From Microbacteriaceae bacterium PS02332 (lineage in GTDB: Bacteria; Actinomycetota; Actinomycetes; Actinomycetales; Microbacteriaceae), in contig JASCOJ010000008.1 in NCBI GenBank assembly GCA_029959645.1, positions 1-41,508 of the forward strand: a stretch of DNA of 41,508 bases, read 5' to 3'. Position numbers and translations under genes: made by a program. The notes under the pieces were generated by a model, which had not been told where the DNA came from, did not search any database, and saw only the letters and a program-made list of their open reading frames with translations. Shown in pieces: positions 8,359-17,525 of this stretch (position 1 is its first letter; the number at the start of each line of letters is the position of its first letter).

Positions 8359-9663
8359 TCAGGACATGTTCGGCGGCGGGGCGCTGACCGAGGATCGGCT
8401 CGGCACTGTCCGGAGCGGGCGGGTCGCCGGGCCGAAGGTCTCGAGCAGTTCGAGCTCGTCGTTGACCACGGTGGCGAGGCGCTTGATGCCGACGCGGATC
8501 TGCTCCGGCGTCGGGTAGCAGAACGAGAGGCGGATGTTGCCGGCGCCCCGGCCGTTGGCGAAGAACGCGGTCCCCGGCGTGTAGGCGACGAGCTCCTTGA
8601 CCGCTCGCGGCAGCATGCCCTTCGAGTCGAGGGACTCCGGCAGGGTGACCCAGACGAAGAACCCGCCGTTCGGGACGGTCCACTGCAGGTCGGGGAGGAA
8701 CTCCCCCAGGGCAGACAGCATCGCGTCGCGGCGCTCGGCGTACAGACCCCGGAAGGTGTCGATCTGGCCGCGCCAGTCGGCAGCGTCGAGGTAGGCGTTG
8801 ACGACGTACTGGCCGAACGAGTTCGGCGCGAGGACGGCGGACTCGTTCGCGAGCACGAGCTTCTCGCGGATTGCGTGCGGGGCGAGGGCCCAGCCGACCC
8901 GGAAGCCCGGCGCGAGGGTCTTCGAGAACGACCCGAGGTACACGACGCCCTCGTCGTCGATCGAGCGGATCGCCTGCGGGGCCGGCTCGTCGAACCAGAG
9001 CAGCCCGTACGGGTTGTCCTCGAGCACGAGGATGCCGTTCGAGCGGCAGATGTCGAGCACCTCGATGCGGCGCTCGCGGCTCATCGTGACACCGGCGGGG
9101 TTGTGGAAGTTCGGGATCGTGTAGAGGAACTTCATCCGCTTGCCCGCGGCACGGAGGTTCGCGATGGTCTCGCGGAGGGCCTCCGGGACGAGACCGTGCT
9201 CGTCGGTCGTCACGTGCACGGTCTCCGCCTGGTAGGAGCGGAACACGCCGATGGCGCCCACGTACGAGGGCGACTCCGCCAGGACGACGTCGCCCGGGTC
9301 GATGAACAGGCGCGTGACGAGGTCGAGGGCGTGCTGAGACCCCGTGGTGACCACGACGTCCTCCGCGCTCGCCCTGATGCCCTCCAGGCTCATCACGTCG
9401 ACGATGTGCTCGCGGAGGGACCGCAGGCCCTGTCCGCTGCCGTACTGCAACGCCATGGCGGCGTCCTCGCGCATGACGCGGTCGAGCGAGCCGGTGACGA
9501 GCTCACGCGGCAGTGCGGAGACGTACGGCATGCCGCCGGCGAGCGAGACCACCTCGGGCCGCGACGCGACGGCGAACAGGGCTCGAACCTCGGAGGCGCT
9601 CAGCCCGGCGGTGCGCTGGGCGTAGGAGTCGTACCAGGGGTCGAGGCTGTTGCCGTTCGTCAT
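8359..9663 (-). CDS. PLP-dependent aminotransferase, class I/II fold
   Basis: A 434-residue fold-type I aminotransferase resembling the aminotransferase domain of MocR proteins and 2-aminoadipate/aromatic aminotransferases. The PLP-binding lysine is K248 in GSFSKTLAPGFRVGW; the partners N188 (PNFHNPAG) and D216 (LVLEDNPYG) are present. The N-terminal GGMP motif at 43-46 is typical of the subgroup. There is no fused GntR domain. Start ATG at 9663 has a strong Shine-Dalgarno (GGAGGA). The substrate cannot be read from sequence; location before ddl suggests amino-acid supply for the wall, which is inference only. The C-terminal 25 residues (Pro/Ser/Arg) look disordered. Confidence 0.88.
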   Translation of the reverse strand: MTNGNSLDPWYDSYAQRTAGLSASEVRALFAVASRPEVVSLAGGMPYVSALPRELVTGSLDRVMREDAAMALQYGSGQGLRSLREHIVDVMSLEGIRASAEDVVVTTGSQHALDLVTRLFIDPGDVVLAESPSYVGAIGVFRSYQAETVHVTTDEHGLVPEALRETIANLRAAGKRMKFLYTIPNFHNPAGVTMSRERRIEVLDICRSNGILVLEDNPYGLLWFDEPAPQAIRSIDDEGVVYLGSFSKTLAPGFRVGWALAPHAIREKLVLANESAVLAPNSFGQYVVNAYLDAADWRGQIDTFRGLYAERRDAMLSALGEFLPDLQWTVPNGGFFVWVTLPESLDSKGMLPRAVKELVAYTPGTAFFANGRGAGNIRLSFCYPTPEQIRVGIKRLATVVNDELELLETFGPATRPLRTVPSRSSVSAPPPNMS

Positions 9664-9691
9664 CGAGTTCCTCCACTCGGTCGTTCTCGCC

Positions 9692-9697
9692 ACAGTA
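9692..9697 (-). promoter_or_regulatory. Putative -10 element for the aminotransferase-ddl unit
   Basis: Reading leftward, TACTGT fits the actinobacterial -10 pattern TAnnnT and lies about 30 bp before the ATG at 9663. No convincing -35 is visible at the right spacing. Confidence 0.35.
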
Positions 9698-9826
9698 CGA
9701 CATGCACCCCGACGAACGTTGCCCATCGCCGGAGTCCGATCGCGGATGCGTGGCCCGCTTCCAGCATGGAGGCCCGGATCTGAGCGGACACGTCGCCAGC
9801 GCGGGCAGACGGGCCGGTAGACGGAC

Positions 9827-9866
9827 GGACGCCCCGCCCTCCGATGGAACGGAGGACGGGGCGTCC
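9827..9866 (-). terminator. Hairpin terminator after trxA
   Basis: Arms of 17 bp (9827-9843 and 9850-9866) pair at 16 of 17 positions around a 6-base loop (ATGGAA on the plus strand). It begins 20 bp past the trxA stop in the direction of transcription. There is no clear U tract, as is common in high-GC actinobacteria. Confidence 0.75.
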
Positions 9867-9885
9867 GGGTCGGTGCTGCGGATCC

Positions 9886-10212
9886 CTACGCGAGGAAGTC
9901 CGCGAGGTCGGCCTCGAGGGCCGGCTTCGGCTTGGCGCCGATGACGGTCTTGACGACCTCGCCGCCCTTGAACACCTTCATCGCCGGGATCGACGTGATC
10001 TGGTAGTTCATGGCCGACTGCGGGTTGTCGTCGACGTTGAGCTTGACGATCTCGATCTTGTCGGCGTGCTCCGCGGCGATCTGGTCGAGGATCGGCGACA
10101 CGGCGCGGCACGGGCCACACCACTCGGCCCAGAAGTCGACGAGGATCGTCTTGTCGGACTTGAGGACTTCGGCCTCGAACGTGGCGTCGGTGACGGCCTT
10201 GGCGTTGGACAT
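9886..10212 (-). CDS. trxA: Thioredoxin
   Basis: A 108-residue thioredoxin with the catalytic WCGPC at residues 31-35 and the cis-proline loop (TSIPAMKVF). It reduces disulfides in cytoplasmic proteins and is itself reduced by TrxB, encoded just upstream on the same strand. The ATG at 10212 (MSNAKAV) has the Shine-Dalgarno AAGGAG about 6 bp upstream and gives the standard thioredoxin length. An in-frame ATG further upstream would add 20 residues lacking family similarity. It is followed by a strong hairpin terminator, so trxB-trxA forms a two-gene unit. Confidence 0.96.
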   Translation of the reverse strand: MSNAKAVTDATFEAEVLKSDKTILVDFWAEWCGPCRAVSPILDQIAAEHADKIEIVKLNVDDNPQSAMNYQITSIPAMKVFKGGEVVKTVIGAKPKPALEADLADFLA

Positions 10213-10295
10213 GTCTGCTCCTTCGACGGGAAGTCGGTCTGCTGAGGTGAACGGGGACGCCGTGGTCGGCATTCCCCGGGCGTGCTGGGCCGGGG

Positions 10296-11291
10296 TCAGG
10301 CCCGGGCGGTGACGTCGATCGTGGCCTCGGTCGGCGTGACACCCTCGGCCTGGTCGGTGATGCTGTGGTCGAGGTCGGCGAGGAACTTCTCCGCGTCGAG
10401 GGCCGCGACCGCACCGGAGCCGGCAGCGGTGATCGCCTGACGGTACGTCGGGTCGAGCACGTCACCGGCGATGAAGACCCCGGGGACGCCGAGGGCCTTG
10501 GAGGTGCGACCCTCGACGGCGAGCGTGCCCTCGGGTGCGATCTCCAGCTGACCGTGCACGAGGTGGGTGCGCGGGTCGTTGCCGATCGCGATGAACAGGC
10601 CGTCGAGCGCGAGCGAGGACTCCTCGCCCGTGACGGTGTCCTTCAGCGTGACGCCCTCGACGGCGGTGTCGCCGGTGATCCCGGTGACCTCCTTGTTCCA
10701 GGCGACCTCGATCTTCGGGTCGTTCATCGCACGGTCCTGCATGATCTTCGACGCGCGCAGGGAGTCCTTGCGGTGGATGATCGTCACCTTGTCGGCGAAG
10801 CGGGTGAGGAAGGTCGCCTCCTCCATCGCGGAGTCGCCACCGCCGACGACGGCGATGTTCTTCTGGCGGAAGAAGAAGCCGTCGCACGTGGCGCACCACG
10901 AGACGCCGTGGCCGGACAGGCGCTCCTCGTCGGGGAGGCCCAGGTGGCGGTACGCCGAGCCGGTCGCGTAGATGACCGCGAGGGCCTCGTACGTCTGCCC
11001 GGAGCCGACGGTGACCTTCTTGACCTCGCCGGTCAGGTCGACCGAGACGGCGTCGTCGTACAGGACCTCGGCACCGAACTTCTCGGCCTGCTCCTGCATC
11101 TTGATCATGAGGTCGGGACCCTGGACGCCCTCGGGGAAGCCCGGGAAGTTCTCGACCTCGGTGGTCTTGGTGAGCTCGCCGCCGGTCTCGACACTCGACG
11201 CGACGATGAGCGGCTTCAACTCAGCGCGCGCGGCGTAGATGCCGGCCGTGAACCCGGCAGGACCGGAACCGATGATGATGACCTCGCGCAT
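10296..11291 (-). CDS. trxB: Thioredoxin-disulfide reductase
   Basis: This 331-residue flavoprotein uses NADPH to reduce thioredoxin. The FAD-binding GSGPAG is at residues 8-13, the redox-active pair C133-A-T-C136 is followed by DGFFF, and the NADPH-binding VVGGGDSAMEEA is near 148-159. The C-terminal FAD motif GVFIAGDVLD is present. Length is slightly above the typical 310-320 because of a short acidic tail. It lies 83 bp upstream of trxA in the same direction, and reduction of that thioredoxin is its expected job. Confidence 0.97.
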   Translation of the reverse strand: MREVIIIGSGPAGFTAGIYAARAELKPLIVASSVETGGELTKTTEVENFPGFPEGVQGPDLMIKMQEQAEKFGAEVLYDDAVSVDLTGEVKKVTVGSGQTYEALAVIYATGSAYRHLGLPDEERLSGHGVSWCATCDGFFFRQKNIAVVGGGDSAMEEATFLTRFADKVTIIHRKDSLRASKIMQDRAMNDPKIEVAWNKEVTGITGDTAVEGVTLKDTVTGEESSLALDGLFIAIGNDPRTHLVHGQLEIAPEGTLAVEGRTSKALGVPGVFIAGDVLDPTYRQAITAAGSGAVAALDAEKFLADLDHSITDQAEGVTPTEATIDVTARA

Positions 11292-11330
11292 GCGTGATTG
11301 CCCTTCCGTTGCGTGCTACCGGGTGAACCC

Positions 11331-11336
11331 ATGGTA
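11331..11336 (-). promoter_or_regulatory. Putative -10 element for trxB-trxA
   Basis: Reading leftward, TACCAT fits TAnnnT and lies about 40 bp before the trxB ATG, in the 79-bp gap between the murJ stop and trxB. A recognisable -35 is not evident. Confidence 0.35.
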
Positions 11337-11370
11337 GCGACGGGGCATTCCCGTCAGCCCGGAGCACCGG

Positions 11371-14300
11371 TCAGCGGCCGAGGCGTGCCTTGACCATGTC
11401 GACGGCGCTGCGGATCTCCCCGTTCTTCAGGAGCACGAGGGCCCCGAAGTACACGGCGACCATCACGCCTCCGGCGAGGACCACGGCGATGAACGCGCCC
11501 GTGAAGTCCGACATCGCGAAGCCGGTGCGGGAGTACCCACCGAAGAACGTCGTGACGAGGAACCCGACGACGCCGGCGACGACCGCGGCGACGACGAACT
11601 GCAGGTGCGACCGGGTCACGATGCGCCCCTCGATGCCGTCGAGTCGCCGACGGACGACGACGAGAGCCACGATGGTCTGGGCCGAGCCCGCGATCGTCGT
11701 GCACGCCGCCAGCGCGAGGCCGATGATGTTCCCGGGCAGCAGGGTGACCGCGAGGGCGCCGATCACGAACAGGACCGACTGCACGAGCTGCATGAGGAAC
11801 GGCGTCCGGTGGTCGTGCATCGCCCAGAAGACCCGCTGGATGATGAAGAGCATGCTGAACAGCACCAGGCCCGGCATGTAGGCGAGCAGCACGGCGCCGA
11901 TCGAGAACGCGCCGTCGAAGTCGGCGGCGAACATCCGGCCGAACGGTGCCGCGACCACCATCAGCGCGACGGACGAGAACACGGTGAACAGGCCGACGAT
12001 GCGCAGTGAGAGCGAGAGGTTGCGGCGGACGGCGGCGAGGTCGCCGCGTTCGGCGTCGTGGCTCATCCGCGTGAAGTAGGCGGTGGCGATCGACACGGCG
12101 ATGATCGAGTGCGGCAGCATGAACAGCAGCCAGGCGTTCTGCAGCACCGCGTTGCCGGCGTTGCCCGATCCGAGCGACGCGACGCGCGACTGCACGACCC
12201 CGGCGAGCTGCGTGACGAGGATCATCGCGAACAGCCACCCGGCGGCCGTCCCGGTCGCCTTGAGGCCGACGCCACGCCACCGGAAGTCCGGGCGGAACGT
12301 CAGGCCGGCGCGCTTCCAGAAGAACGGCAGGAACGCGGCCTGCGCCAACACGCCGAGCGACGCGCTGCCGGCGAGGACGGCGATCTTCATCGGCGTCCAG
12401 TCGGCGGTGTCGGCGTTCACGGCGCGGTCGCCGAACAGGGCGATGAACACGACCAGCCCGGCGATCGCGATGACGTTGTTGAGCAGCGGCGCCCACGTGA
12501 ACGGCCCGAACACCTGCTTGGCGTTGAGGACCTCCCCGAGCAGCGAGTACACCGCGTAGAAGAGGATCTGCGGCAGGCACCAGAACGCGAACGCGACCGC
12601 GAGGTCGGTGGTCTCCGGCGAGAAGCCCTTGCCGTCCGCCGCCCGCGCCGAGTAGAGGTGGACCAACAGCGGCGCCAGCAGGGTGGCGACGATCGTGATG
12701 ACGACGAAGACGGTGCCGCCGAGGGTGACGATCTTGTTGACGTAGGCCCGGCCGCCGTCGCTGTTCTGCGCCATCGAGCGGACGATCTGCGGGATGAGCA
12801 CGGCGGAGAGCAGGCCGCCGGCGATGAGCGCGTAGATGTTGTTCGGCAGCTGGTTCGAGACCGCGAACGCGTCCGCGGACCGCGAGTTCGCCTGCCCGAT
12901 CGCGTAGGCCAGGACGAACGTCTTGGCGAAGCCGAGCAGACGGGAGATCATCGTCCCCGCCGCGAGCATCGCGCTCGCCCGGCCGAGGCTGCGGGTGTCG
13001 CCCTGCTCCTCGACGGCGGCGGCGGCGGGGGGCTGGGTGGCGCTGATGGTCGGGTCCTCGTGCTGCTGGGGGTCGATGGTGTCGGACGAGAGCACGGCGG
13101 GCGCCGCGACGGCCTCTGCTGCCGCTGCCGGGCCTCCGGACCGCTCGTGGTCCGCCGGGGCGGAGGCGACGGTCGTCGGTTCCGGGCGCTCGTCGAGCAG
13201 TCGGTTCGGGTCCTCGTCGTCCGCGGGGTCGAGCTCACCGCGGCGTCGGCGGATGCGCCGCCGGACGTTGCGGAGGATGCCGATGCCGAAGACGAGCACG
13301 ACGGCCATGCCGGCGAGGGCCGTGATCACCGTCTCCCACTGCGCCTGCACGTTGATCTCGACGGTGGTCGGGTCCGCGATCCGGACGCCCTTCGGCGACG
13401 TCAGGGACAGGGCGAGCTCGACCTTGCCGTTCGCGACGGACTGCACGGGCACCGTCGTGCGGGTGGAGGACTGCGGCTGGATCGTCACCTGGACGGGCGT
13501 CTTCTCGATCCGGAGGAACGAGTTCGACGGCGTCACGGTGAGCAGCACCGTCACCGGGTAGTCGGACCGGTTGCGCACCGACACCGGCAGCGAGGACCGG
13601 TCGCCGAGCAGGGTGATGTTGCTCGAGTCGACGACGCCGACACTCGAGACCGTCTTCGTGGCCTTCGTGACCACCGAGCGGACGGCCTCGGTGAAGCCGG
13701 TCCGGTCGGCCCGCCAGGCGTTCGACGCGGCGGCGAGGACCTCGAGCCGGACCGGAGCGGTCACCGCGGTCGGGTCCTCCACGGCCGTGCTGAAGTCGTC
13801 GACGTCGTGGTCGGCGGCGACGAGGCGGCGGAGTTGGTCGCGGCGTTCGTCGCCGACGCTGCCGGCCTGCAGGGTCAGGGACCCGGGGGTCGCGTCGACG
13901 ACGGTCGAGAGGTCGGTCGGGGACACCCAGGGGGTGACCTCGAGGGCGTCGAGCACCTGGTCGAGGCGGGTCGAGTCCGTCGGCCAGGAGCGGTCGAGGG
14001 TGAGGAGGACCGGTCCGGTCGCCGTCCCCTGCACGGAGGCCGTCGCGAGCGTGGCGGTGAGGCGGGACAGCGCGCGGGCGCGGGCGGTGGCGTCACCCGT
14101 GGTCGCCGCGGTGTCGAGCAGCTCGGACATCGACTGGTCGGCGACGAGCGCCTGGTCGGCGCCGATGCGCTCGGACGCCGCGACCGTGGTGTCCGCACCG
14201 GCGGACGTGTTGCCGCTCGCGAGGATCGTGGACCGCGTACCGCCGGCGCGGAGCGCGGGCAGGTCGTCCGCGGCGACGGTGCCGCTCGTCGGCCAGGCGA

Positions 14301-15441
14301 TCGTCGTGCTCGTGTACGGGAAGTCGAGCAGGCTCTGCGTCGTCGGCAGGGTCGTCGTCGTCGCGGCGTCGGTCGGGGCGGCGTCGTCGGTCGGGACGCC
14401 GTCTGCCTCGCCGGGTTCCGCCGTCGGGGTCCCGGCGTCCGTCGGGGTGGCGTCCGGGACCGCGGCGTCCGTCGGCTCCGGGCGGTCGGTCGGCGTCGGC
14501 GTCGGGGTCCGCGGCGGGGTGGTCGCGTCCGGGAAGCGTTCGGGTTCGACGGCCTGGTCGAGGGACACCGGGGCGAGCACCTGGTCGGCGCCGGCCTGGT
14601 GCAGGCCGACGACGTCCGCGTCCGCCCACGCGAGCGGGAACTTCTCGTTCCGCAGGCCCTCGAGGCGCCCGAGCCAGGACACCGCCGAGGAGGGGGCGTC
14701 GTCGCCGAGGACCCGGATGGAGGCGATGATCCGCGGGTCGATCCCGAGGGCGACGTTGTGGCCCTCGGCGGCGTCGAGCTGGTTCGTCAGGGTGCCGTCG
14801 ACCGCGGTCGCCGCGGCGAGGGCGGACGCCGTCAGGAGCCCACTGTCGGACGCCGGCACCGTGATCGGCATCGCGACGGCGACGTCCACCGGAGCGCGGT
14901 CGTTCGTCGGGGCCCAGGTGAAGGCGGAGCGGCCGACGGCGAAGGTCTTCCCGGCCGAGTACGCGGCGGCGATGCGCCGGGCGCCGAACGGGTTGAGTGT
15001 CCCGAGGTGCAGGGCGTCGGCGTCGACGGACACCGCGCTGACCGTGACCGACCGGTGCGCGGGGACCTCGGGGACCGCCACGGTGTCGATCACGGTGCCG
15101 CGGTAACCGTCTGCGGTGGTGTCCTTGATCCAGTCGTCGAGGATCGCCCGCGTCCCGACGAGCGGGCGGATCAGGTCGATCGCGGCGGTGCCCGCGGGCA
15201 GTGCGGTGTCGGTGTCGTTCGTCACCGTGATGCTCAGCGCGAGGTCGTCACCGAGCCCGACGACACCCTGCCCCGCCGGGGTCACCGTGACCGAGGTCGT
15301 GCCCGCGGCGGCCGTGGTCGGCGCGGCGGGCGCCGAGGTGGTGGCGGCGCGGGCGGCGTCGGTCTGGACGGGCGCGACGAGGAGCCCGACGGCGACCAGT
15401 GCGGACGCGGCGGCGGCGAGCGTGGAACGGAAGATCGGCAT
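11371..15441 (-). CDS. murJ: DUF6049-type secreted domain fused to lipid II flippase MurJ
   Basis: One uninterrupted frame encodes 1356 residues. Residues 1-33 are a signal peptide (MPIFRSTLAAAASALVAVG...). Residues 34-700 are a predicted extracytoplasmic region like the DUF6049 proteins that precede mviN/murJ in actinobacteria, with a Pro/Thr-rich insert near 306-365. A membrane segment (about 704-727, ALAGMAVVLVFGIGIL) is followed by a very basic stop-transfer stretch. Residues 728-816 are a cytoplasmic linker rich in Ala, Pro and acids. Residues 817-1356 are MurJ, starting SLGRASAMLAAGTMISRLLGF, with ADAFAVSNQLPNN and GGLLSAVLIP. Usually these are two genes. An internal GTG at 13095 could start a separate MurJ but has no nearby Shine-Dalgarno. 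The topology (outside domain, one crossing, MurJ N-terminus inside) suits a real fusion. Confidence 0.85.
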   Translation of the reverse strand: MPIFRSTLAAAASALVAVGLLVAPVQTDAARAATTSAPAAPTTAAAGTTSVTVTPAGQGVVGLGDDLALSITVTNDTDTALPAGTAAIDLIRPLVGTRAILDDWIKDTTADGYRGTVIDTVAVPEVPAHRSVTVSAVSVDADALHLGTLNPFGARRIAAAYSAGKTFAVGRSAFTWAPTNDRAPVDVAVAMPITVPASDSGLLTASALAAATAVDGTLTNQLDAAEGHNVALGIDPRIIASIRVLGDDAPSSAVSWLGRLEGLRNEKFPLAWADADVVGLHQAGADQVLAPVSLDQAVEPERFPDATTPPRTPTPTPTDRPEPTDAAVPDATPTDAGTPTAEPGEADGVPTDDAAPTDAATTTTLPTTQSLLDFPYTSTTIAWPTSGTVAADDLPALRAGGTRSTILASGNTSAGADTTVAASERIGADQALVADQSMSELLDTAATTGDATARARALSRLTATLATASVQGTATGPVLLTLDRSWPTDSTRLDQVLDALEVTPWVSPTDLSTVVDATPGSLTLQAGSVGDERRDQLRRLVAADHDVDDFSTAVEDPTAVTAPVRLEVLAAASNAWRADRTGFTEAVRSVVTKATKTVSSVGVVDSSNITLLGDRSSLPVSVRNRSDYPVTVLLTVTPSNSFLRIEKTPVQVTIQPQSSTRTTVPVQSVANGKVELALSLTSPKGVRIADPTTVEINVQAQWETVITALAGMAVVLVFGIGILRNVRRRIRRRRGELDPADDEDPNRLLDERPEPTTVASAPADHERSGGPAAAAEAVAAPAVLSSDTIDPQQHEDPTISATQPPAAAAVEEQGDTRSLGRASAMLAAGTMISRLLGFAKTFVLAYAIGQANSRSADAFAVSNQLPNNIYALIAGGLLSAVLIPQIVRSMAQNSDGGRAYVNKIVTLGGTVFVVITIVATLLAPLLVHLYSARAADGKGFSPETTDLAVAFAFWCLPQILFYAVYSLLGEVLNAKQVFGPFTWAPLLNNVIAIAGLVVFIALFGDRAVNADTADWTPMKIAVLAGSASLGVLAQAAFLPFFWKRAGLTFRPDFRWRGVGLKATGTAAGWLFAMILVTQLAGVVQSRVASLGSGNAGNAVLQNAWLLFMLPHSIIAVSIATAYFTRMSHDAERGDLAAVRRNLSLSLRIVGLFTVFSSVALMVVAAPFGRMFAADFDGAFSIGAVLLAYMPGLVLFSMLFIIQRVFWAMHDHRTPFLMQLVQSVLFVIGALAVTLLPGNIIGLALAACTTIAGSAQTIVALVVVRRRLDGIEGRIVTRSHLQFVVAAVVAGVVGFLVTTFFGGYSRTGFAMSDFTGAFIAVVLAGGVMVAVYFGALVLLKNGEIRSAVDMVKARLGR

Positions 15442-15553
15442 GTGACAGGACCCCGGTCGGGACGGGCCCTGGACGAGTGTATGAGGCACGACCATGGGAG
15501 TCGGGGGTGCCGGGCGGTCTTCCCCACCACGATCTGGGATGATCGAGTCCGTC
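15442..15553. promoter_or_regulatory. Divergent promoter region, DUF6049-murJ / cca
   Basis: These 112 bp separate two divergent genes and must hold promoters for both. TGGGAT at 15535-15540 fits TAnnnT loosely and would give a nearly leaderless cca message starting at 15554. No palindrome of note is seen. Confidence 0.4.
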
Positions 15554-16987
15554 ATGCAGTCCGTTGCCCAGGCCGTCGAGCGACTCGACGCACTCGCCGC
15601 CACCGAGACCGTCGACGTCCTCGCGCGGGCGTTCGCCGATGCCGGTCACGAGCTCGCCCTCGTCGGCGGGCCCGTCCGCGACGCCTTCCTCGGTCGCCCG
15701 GTCACCGACCTCGACTTCACCACCGACGCCCACCCGGACGCGATCCTGGCGGTGGTGGAGCCGCTCGCGACCACCACGTGGGACGTCGGCCGGCAGTTCG
15801 GCACCATCGCCGCCCTGGTGCGCGGTGAGCAGGTCGAGATCACCACCTACCGCAGCGACGTCTACGACGGCGAGACCCGCAAGCCCGAGGTGACGTTCGG
15901 CGACACCATCGAGGGCGATCTGCTCCGCCGCGACTTCACGGTGAACGCCATGGCGCTCCGACTCCCCCAGCGCGAGCTCGTCGACGTGCACGGCGGCGTC
16001 GAGGACCTGCTCGCCCGGCGTCTGGCGACCCCGCAGGCGGCCCGGTTGTCCTTCCGGGACGACCCGCTGCGGATGATGCGCGGTGCCCGGTTCACGGCCC
16101 AGCTCGGCTTCACCGTGTCCGACGACGTGCGCGACGCGATGGTCGACCTCGCCGACTCCATCGACATCGTCTCCGCCGAGCGGGTGCGGGACGAGCTCGT
16201 CAAGCTCCTGAGCACCGCGGACCCGGTCGAGGGGCTCCGGCTCCTCGTCGACACCGGCATCGCCGAGCGGATCCTCCCCGAGCTCCCGGCGATGCGTCTC
16301 GAGGTCGACGAGCACCACCACCACAAGGACGTGTACGAGCACTCGCTCACGGTGCTGACCCAGGCCATCGGCTACGAGGCCGAGCGCCACCCGGGCGACG
16401 CCCCCGACGTGGTCCTCCGCCTCGCCGCACTGCTGCACGACATCGGCAAGCCGGCGACGCGGAAGCTCGAGCCGGGCGGGGCGGTGAGCTTCCACCACCA
16501 CGACCTCGTCGGTTCGAAGCTCGCGAAGAAGCGGCTCCGCGCCCTGCGCTTCGACAACGACACGATCGCCGCGGTGTCGCGGCTCATCGAACTGCACCTC
16601 CGGTTCTTCGGGTACACCGACGGCGCCTGGACCGACGCGGCCGTCCGGCGCTACGTCCGGGACGGCGGCGACCAGCTCGAGCGCCTGCACGAGCTCACCC
16701 GCTCCGACGTCACCACCAGGAACCGGCGCAAGGCGGACCGGCTCGGGTTCGCGTACGACGACCTGGAGGCCCGGATCGCCGTCCTCGCGGAGCAGGAGGA
16801 GCTCGACTCCATGCGTCCGGACCTGACGGGTGACGACATCATGCGGATCCTCGGGATCCCGCCGGGGCGGGCCGTCGGTGACGCGTACCGCTTCCTCCTC
16901 GAGACCCGGATGGACGAGGGCCCGCTCGGTCCCGAGGACGCCGAGGCGCGCCTCCGCACCTGGTGGGCGTCCCGCGACGCGACCTGA
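15554..16987 (+). CDS. cca: CCA tRNA nucleotidyltransferase
   Basis: A 477-residue class II (bacterial poly(A) polymerase/CCA family) enzyme that adds or repairs the 3' CCA end of tRNAs. The nucleotidyltransferase head has [10 protein letters not shown] (38-47) and the metal-binding D52-L-D54. The conserved [18 protein letters not shown] follows. An HD domain with LLHDIGK (H295, D296) and [12 protein letters not shown] sits in the middle, giving the CCA-HD architecture usual in actinobacteria, where the HD part can have phosphohydrolase activity. The start is ambiguous between ATG 15554 and ATG 15539; neither has a strong Shine-Dalgarno. It is divergent from murJ, and the rpsF operon follows. 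Confidence 0.94.
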   Translation: MQSVAQAVERLDALAATETVDVLARAFADAGHELALVGGPVRDAFLGRPVTDLDFTTDAHPDAILAVVEPLATTTWDVGRQFGTIAALVRGEQVEITTYRSDVYDGETRKPEVTFGDTIEGDLLRRDFTVNAMALRLPQRELVDVHGGVEDLLARRLATPQAARLSFRDDPLRMMRGARFTAQLGFTVSDDVRDAMVDLADSIDIVSAERVRDELVKLLSTADPVEGLRLLVDTGIAERILPELPAMRLEVDEHHHHKDVYEHSLTVLTQAIGYEAERHPGDAPDVVLRLAALLHDIGKPATRKLEPGGAVSFHHHDLVGSKLAKKRLRALRFDNDTIAAVSRLIELHLRFFGYTDGAWTDAAVRRYVRDGGDQLERLHELTRSDVTTRNRRKADRLGFAYDDLEARIAVLAEQEELDSMRPDLTGDDIMRILGIPPGRAVGDAYRFLLETRMDEGPLGPEDAEARLRTWWASRDAT

Positions 16988-17022
16988 CTCGTCGGCCGGT
17001 GGCGCGCCTCCAGGCCGTCCGC

Positions 17023-17028
17023 TACGAT
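17023..17028 (+). promoter_or_regulatory. Putative -10 element of the rpsF operon
   Basis: TACGAT fits the TAnnnT -10 consensus and lies about 100 bp before the rpsF start, leaving a leader long enough for translational control. No clear -35 was found. Confidence 0.4.
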
Positions 17029-17083
17029 GGGCAGGTTGTCTCGCGCGCATTCTGCGTGCCGGGACACATGCATCAACCCTCCT

Positions 17084-17104
17084 GCCCCGGGAACTGCCCG
17101 GGGC
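17084..17104 (+). promoter_or_regulatory. Leader hairpin before rpsF
   Basis: GCCCCGGG and CCCGGGGC form a perfect 8-bp stem around an AACTG loop, ending about 10 bp before the GAGGAGG Shine-Dalgarno. Many bacteria have an S6:S18-binding leader before rpsF. This hairpin is in the right place, but I cannot confirm the known motif. Confidence 0.4.
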
Positions 17105-17132
17105 CGCTGAGACCAGAGGAGGTGGGTTCCGC

Positions 17133-17522
17133 ATGCACCAGTACGAACTGATGGCGATCCTCGACCCCGAGATCGATGAGCGCACCGTCGCTCCCAGCCT
17201 GGACAAGTTCCTCGCGGTCATCCGCAACGACGGTGGCACCGTCGACAACGTGGACGTCTGGGGCCGTCGCCGGCTCGCCTACGAGATCGCGAAGAAGAGC
17301 GAGGGCATCTACGCCGTCGTGAACTTCACGTCGTCGGCCGACTCCGCGAAGGAGCTGGACCGCCAGCTCGGTCTCTCCGAGGCCGTCCTGCGCACCAAGG
17401 TCCTCCGCGCCGAAGAGGGCATGGCCCAGGTCGCCGCTCAGAAGGAGCGCGACGAGGCCCGTGCCGCCCGCAAGGCCGCCAACGCGTCGGCCTCGGCCGC
17501 CACGACCGCGAGCGCCGAGTAG
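17133..17522 (+). CDS. rpsF: 30S ribosomal protein S6
   Basis: A 129-residue S6 protein, which pairs with S18 on the 30S platform. It starts [16 protein letters not shown], the usual S6 N-terminus, contains [23 protein letters not shown], and ends in an Ala-rich tail. The ATG at 17133 has a very strong Shine-Dalgarno (GAGGAGGTG, 17116-17124). It is the first gene of rpsF-ssb-rpsR-rplI. The ssb GTG lies 3 bases past the stop. Confidence 0.97.
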   Translation: MHQYELMAILDPEIDERTVAPSLDKFLAVIRNDGGTVDNVDVWGRRRLAYEIAKKSEGIYAVVNFTSSADSAKELDRQLGLSEAVLRTKVLRAEEGMAQVAAQKERDEARAARKAANASASAATTASAE

Positions 17523-17525
17523 CCC

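Noticed and set aside
12058-15828. A 1256-codon open frame on the plus strand opposite DUF6049-murJ
   Set aside because: It is a high-GC shadow of the true gene: its translation is mostly Arg, Asp, Gly and Val without any domain, while the minus strand has clear signal peptide, MurJ motifs and membrane segments.
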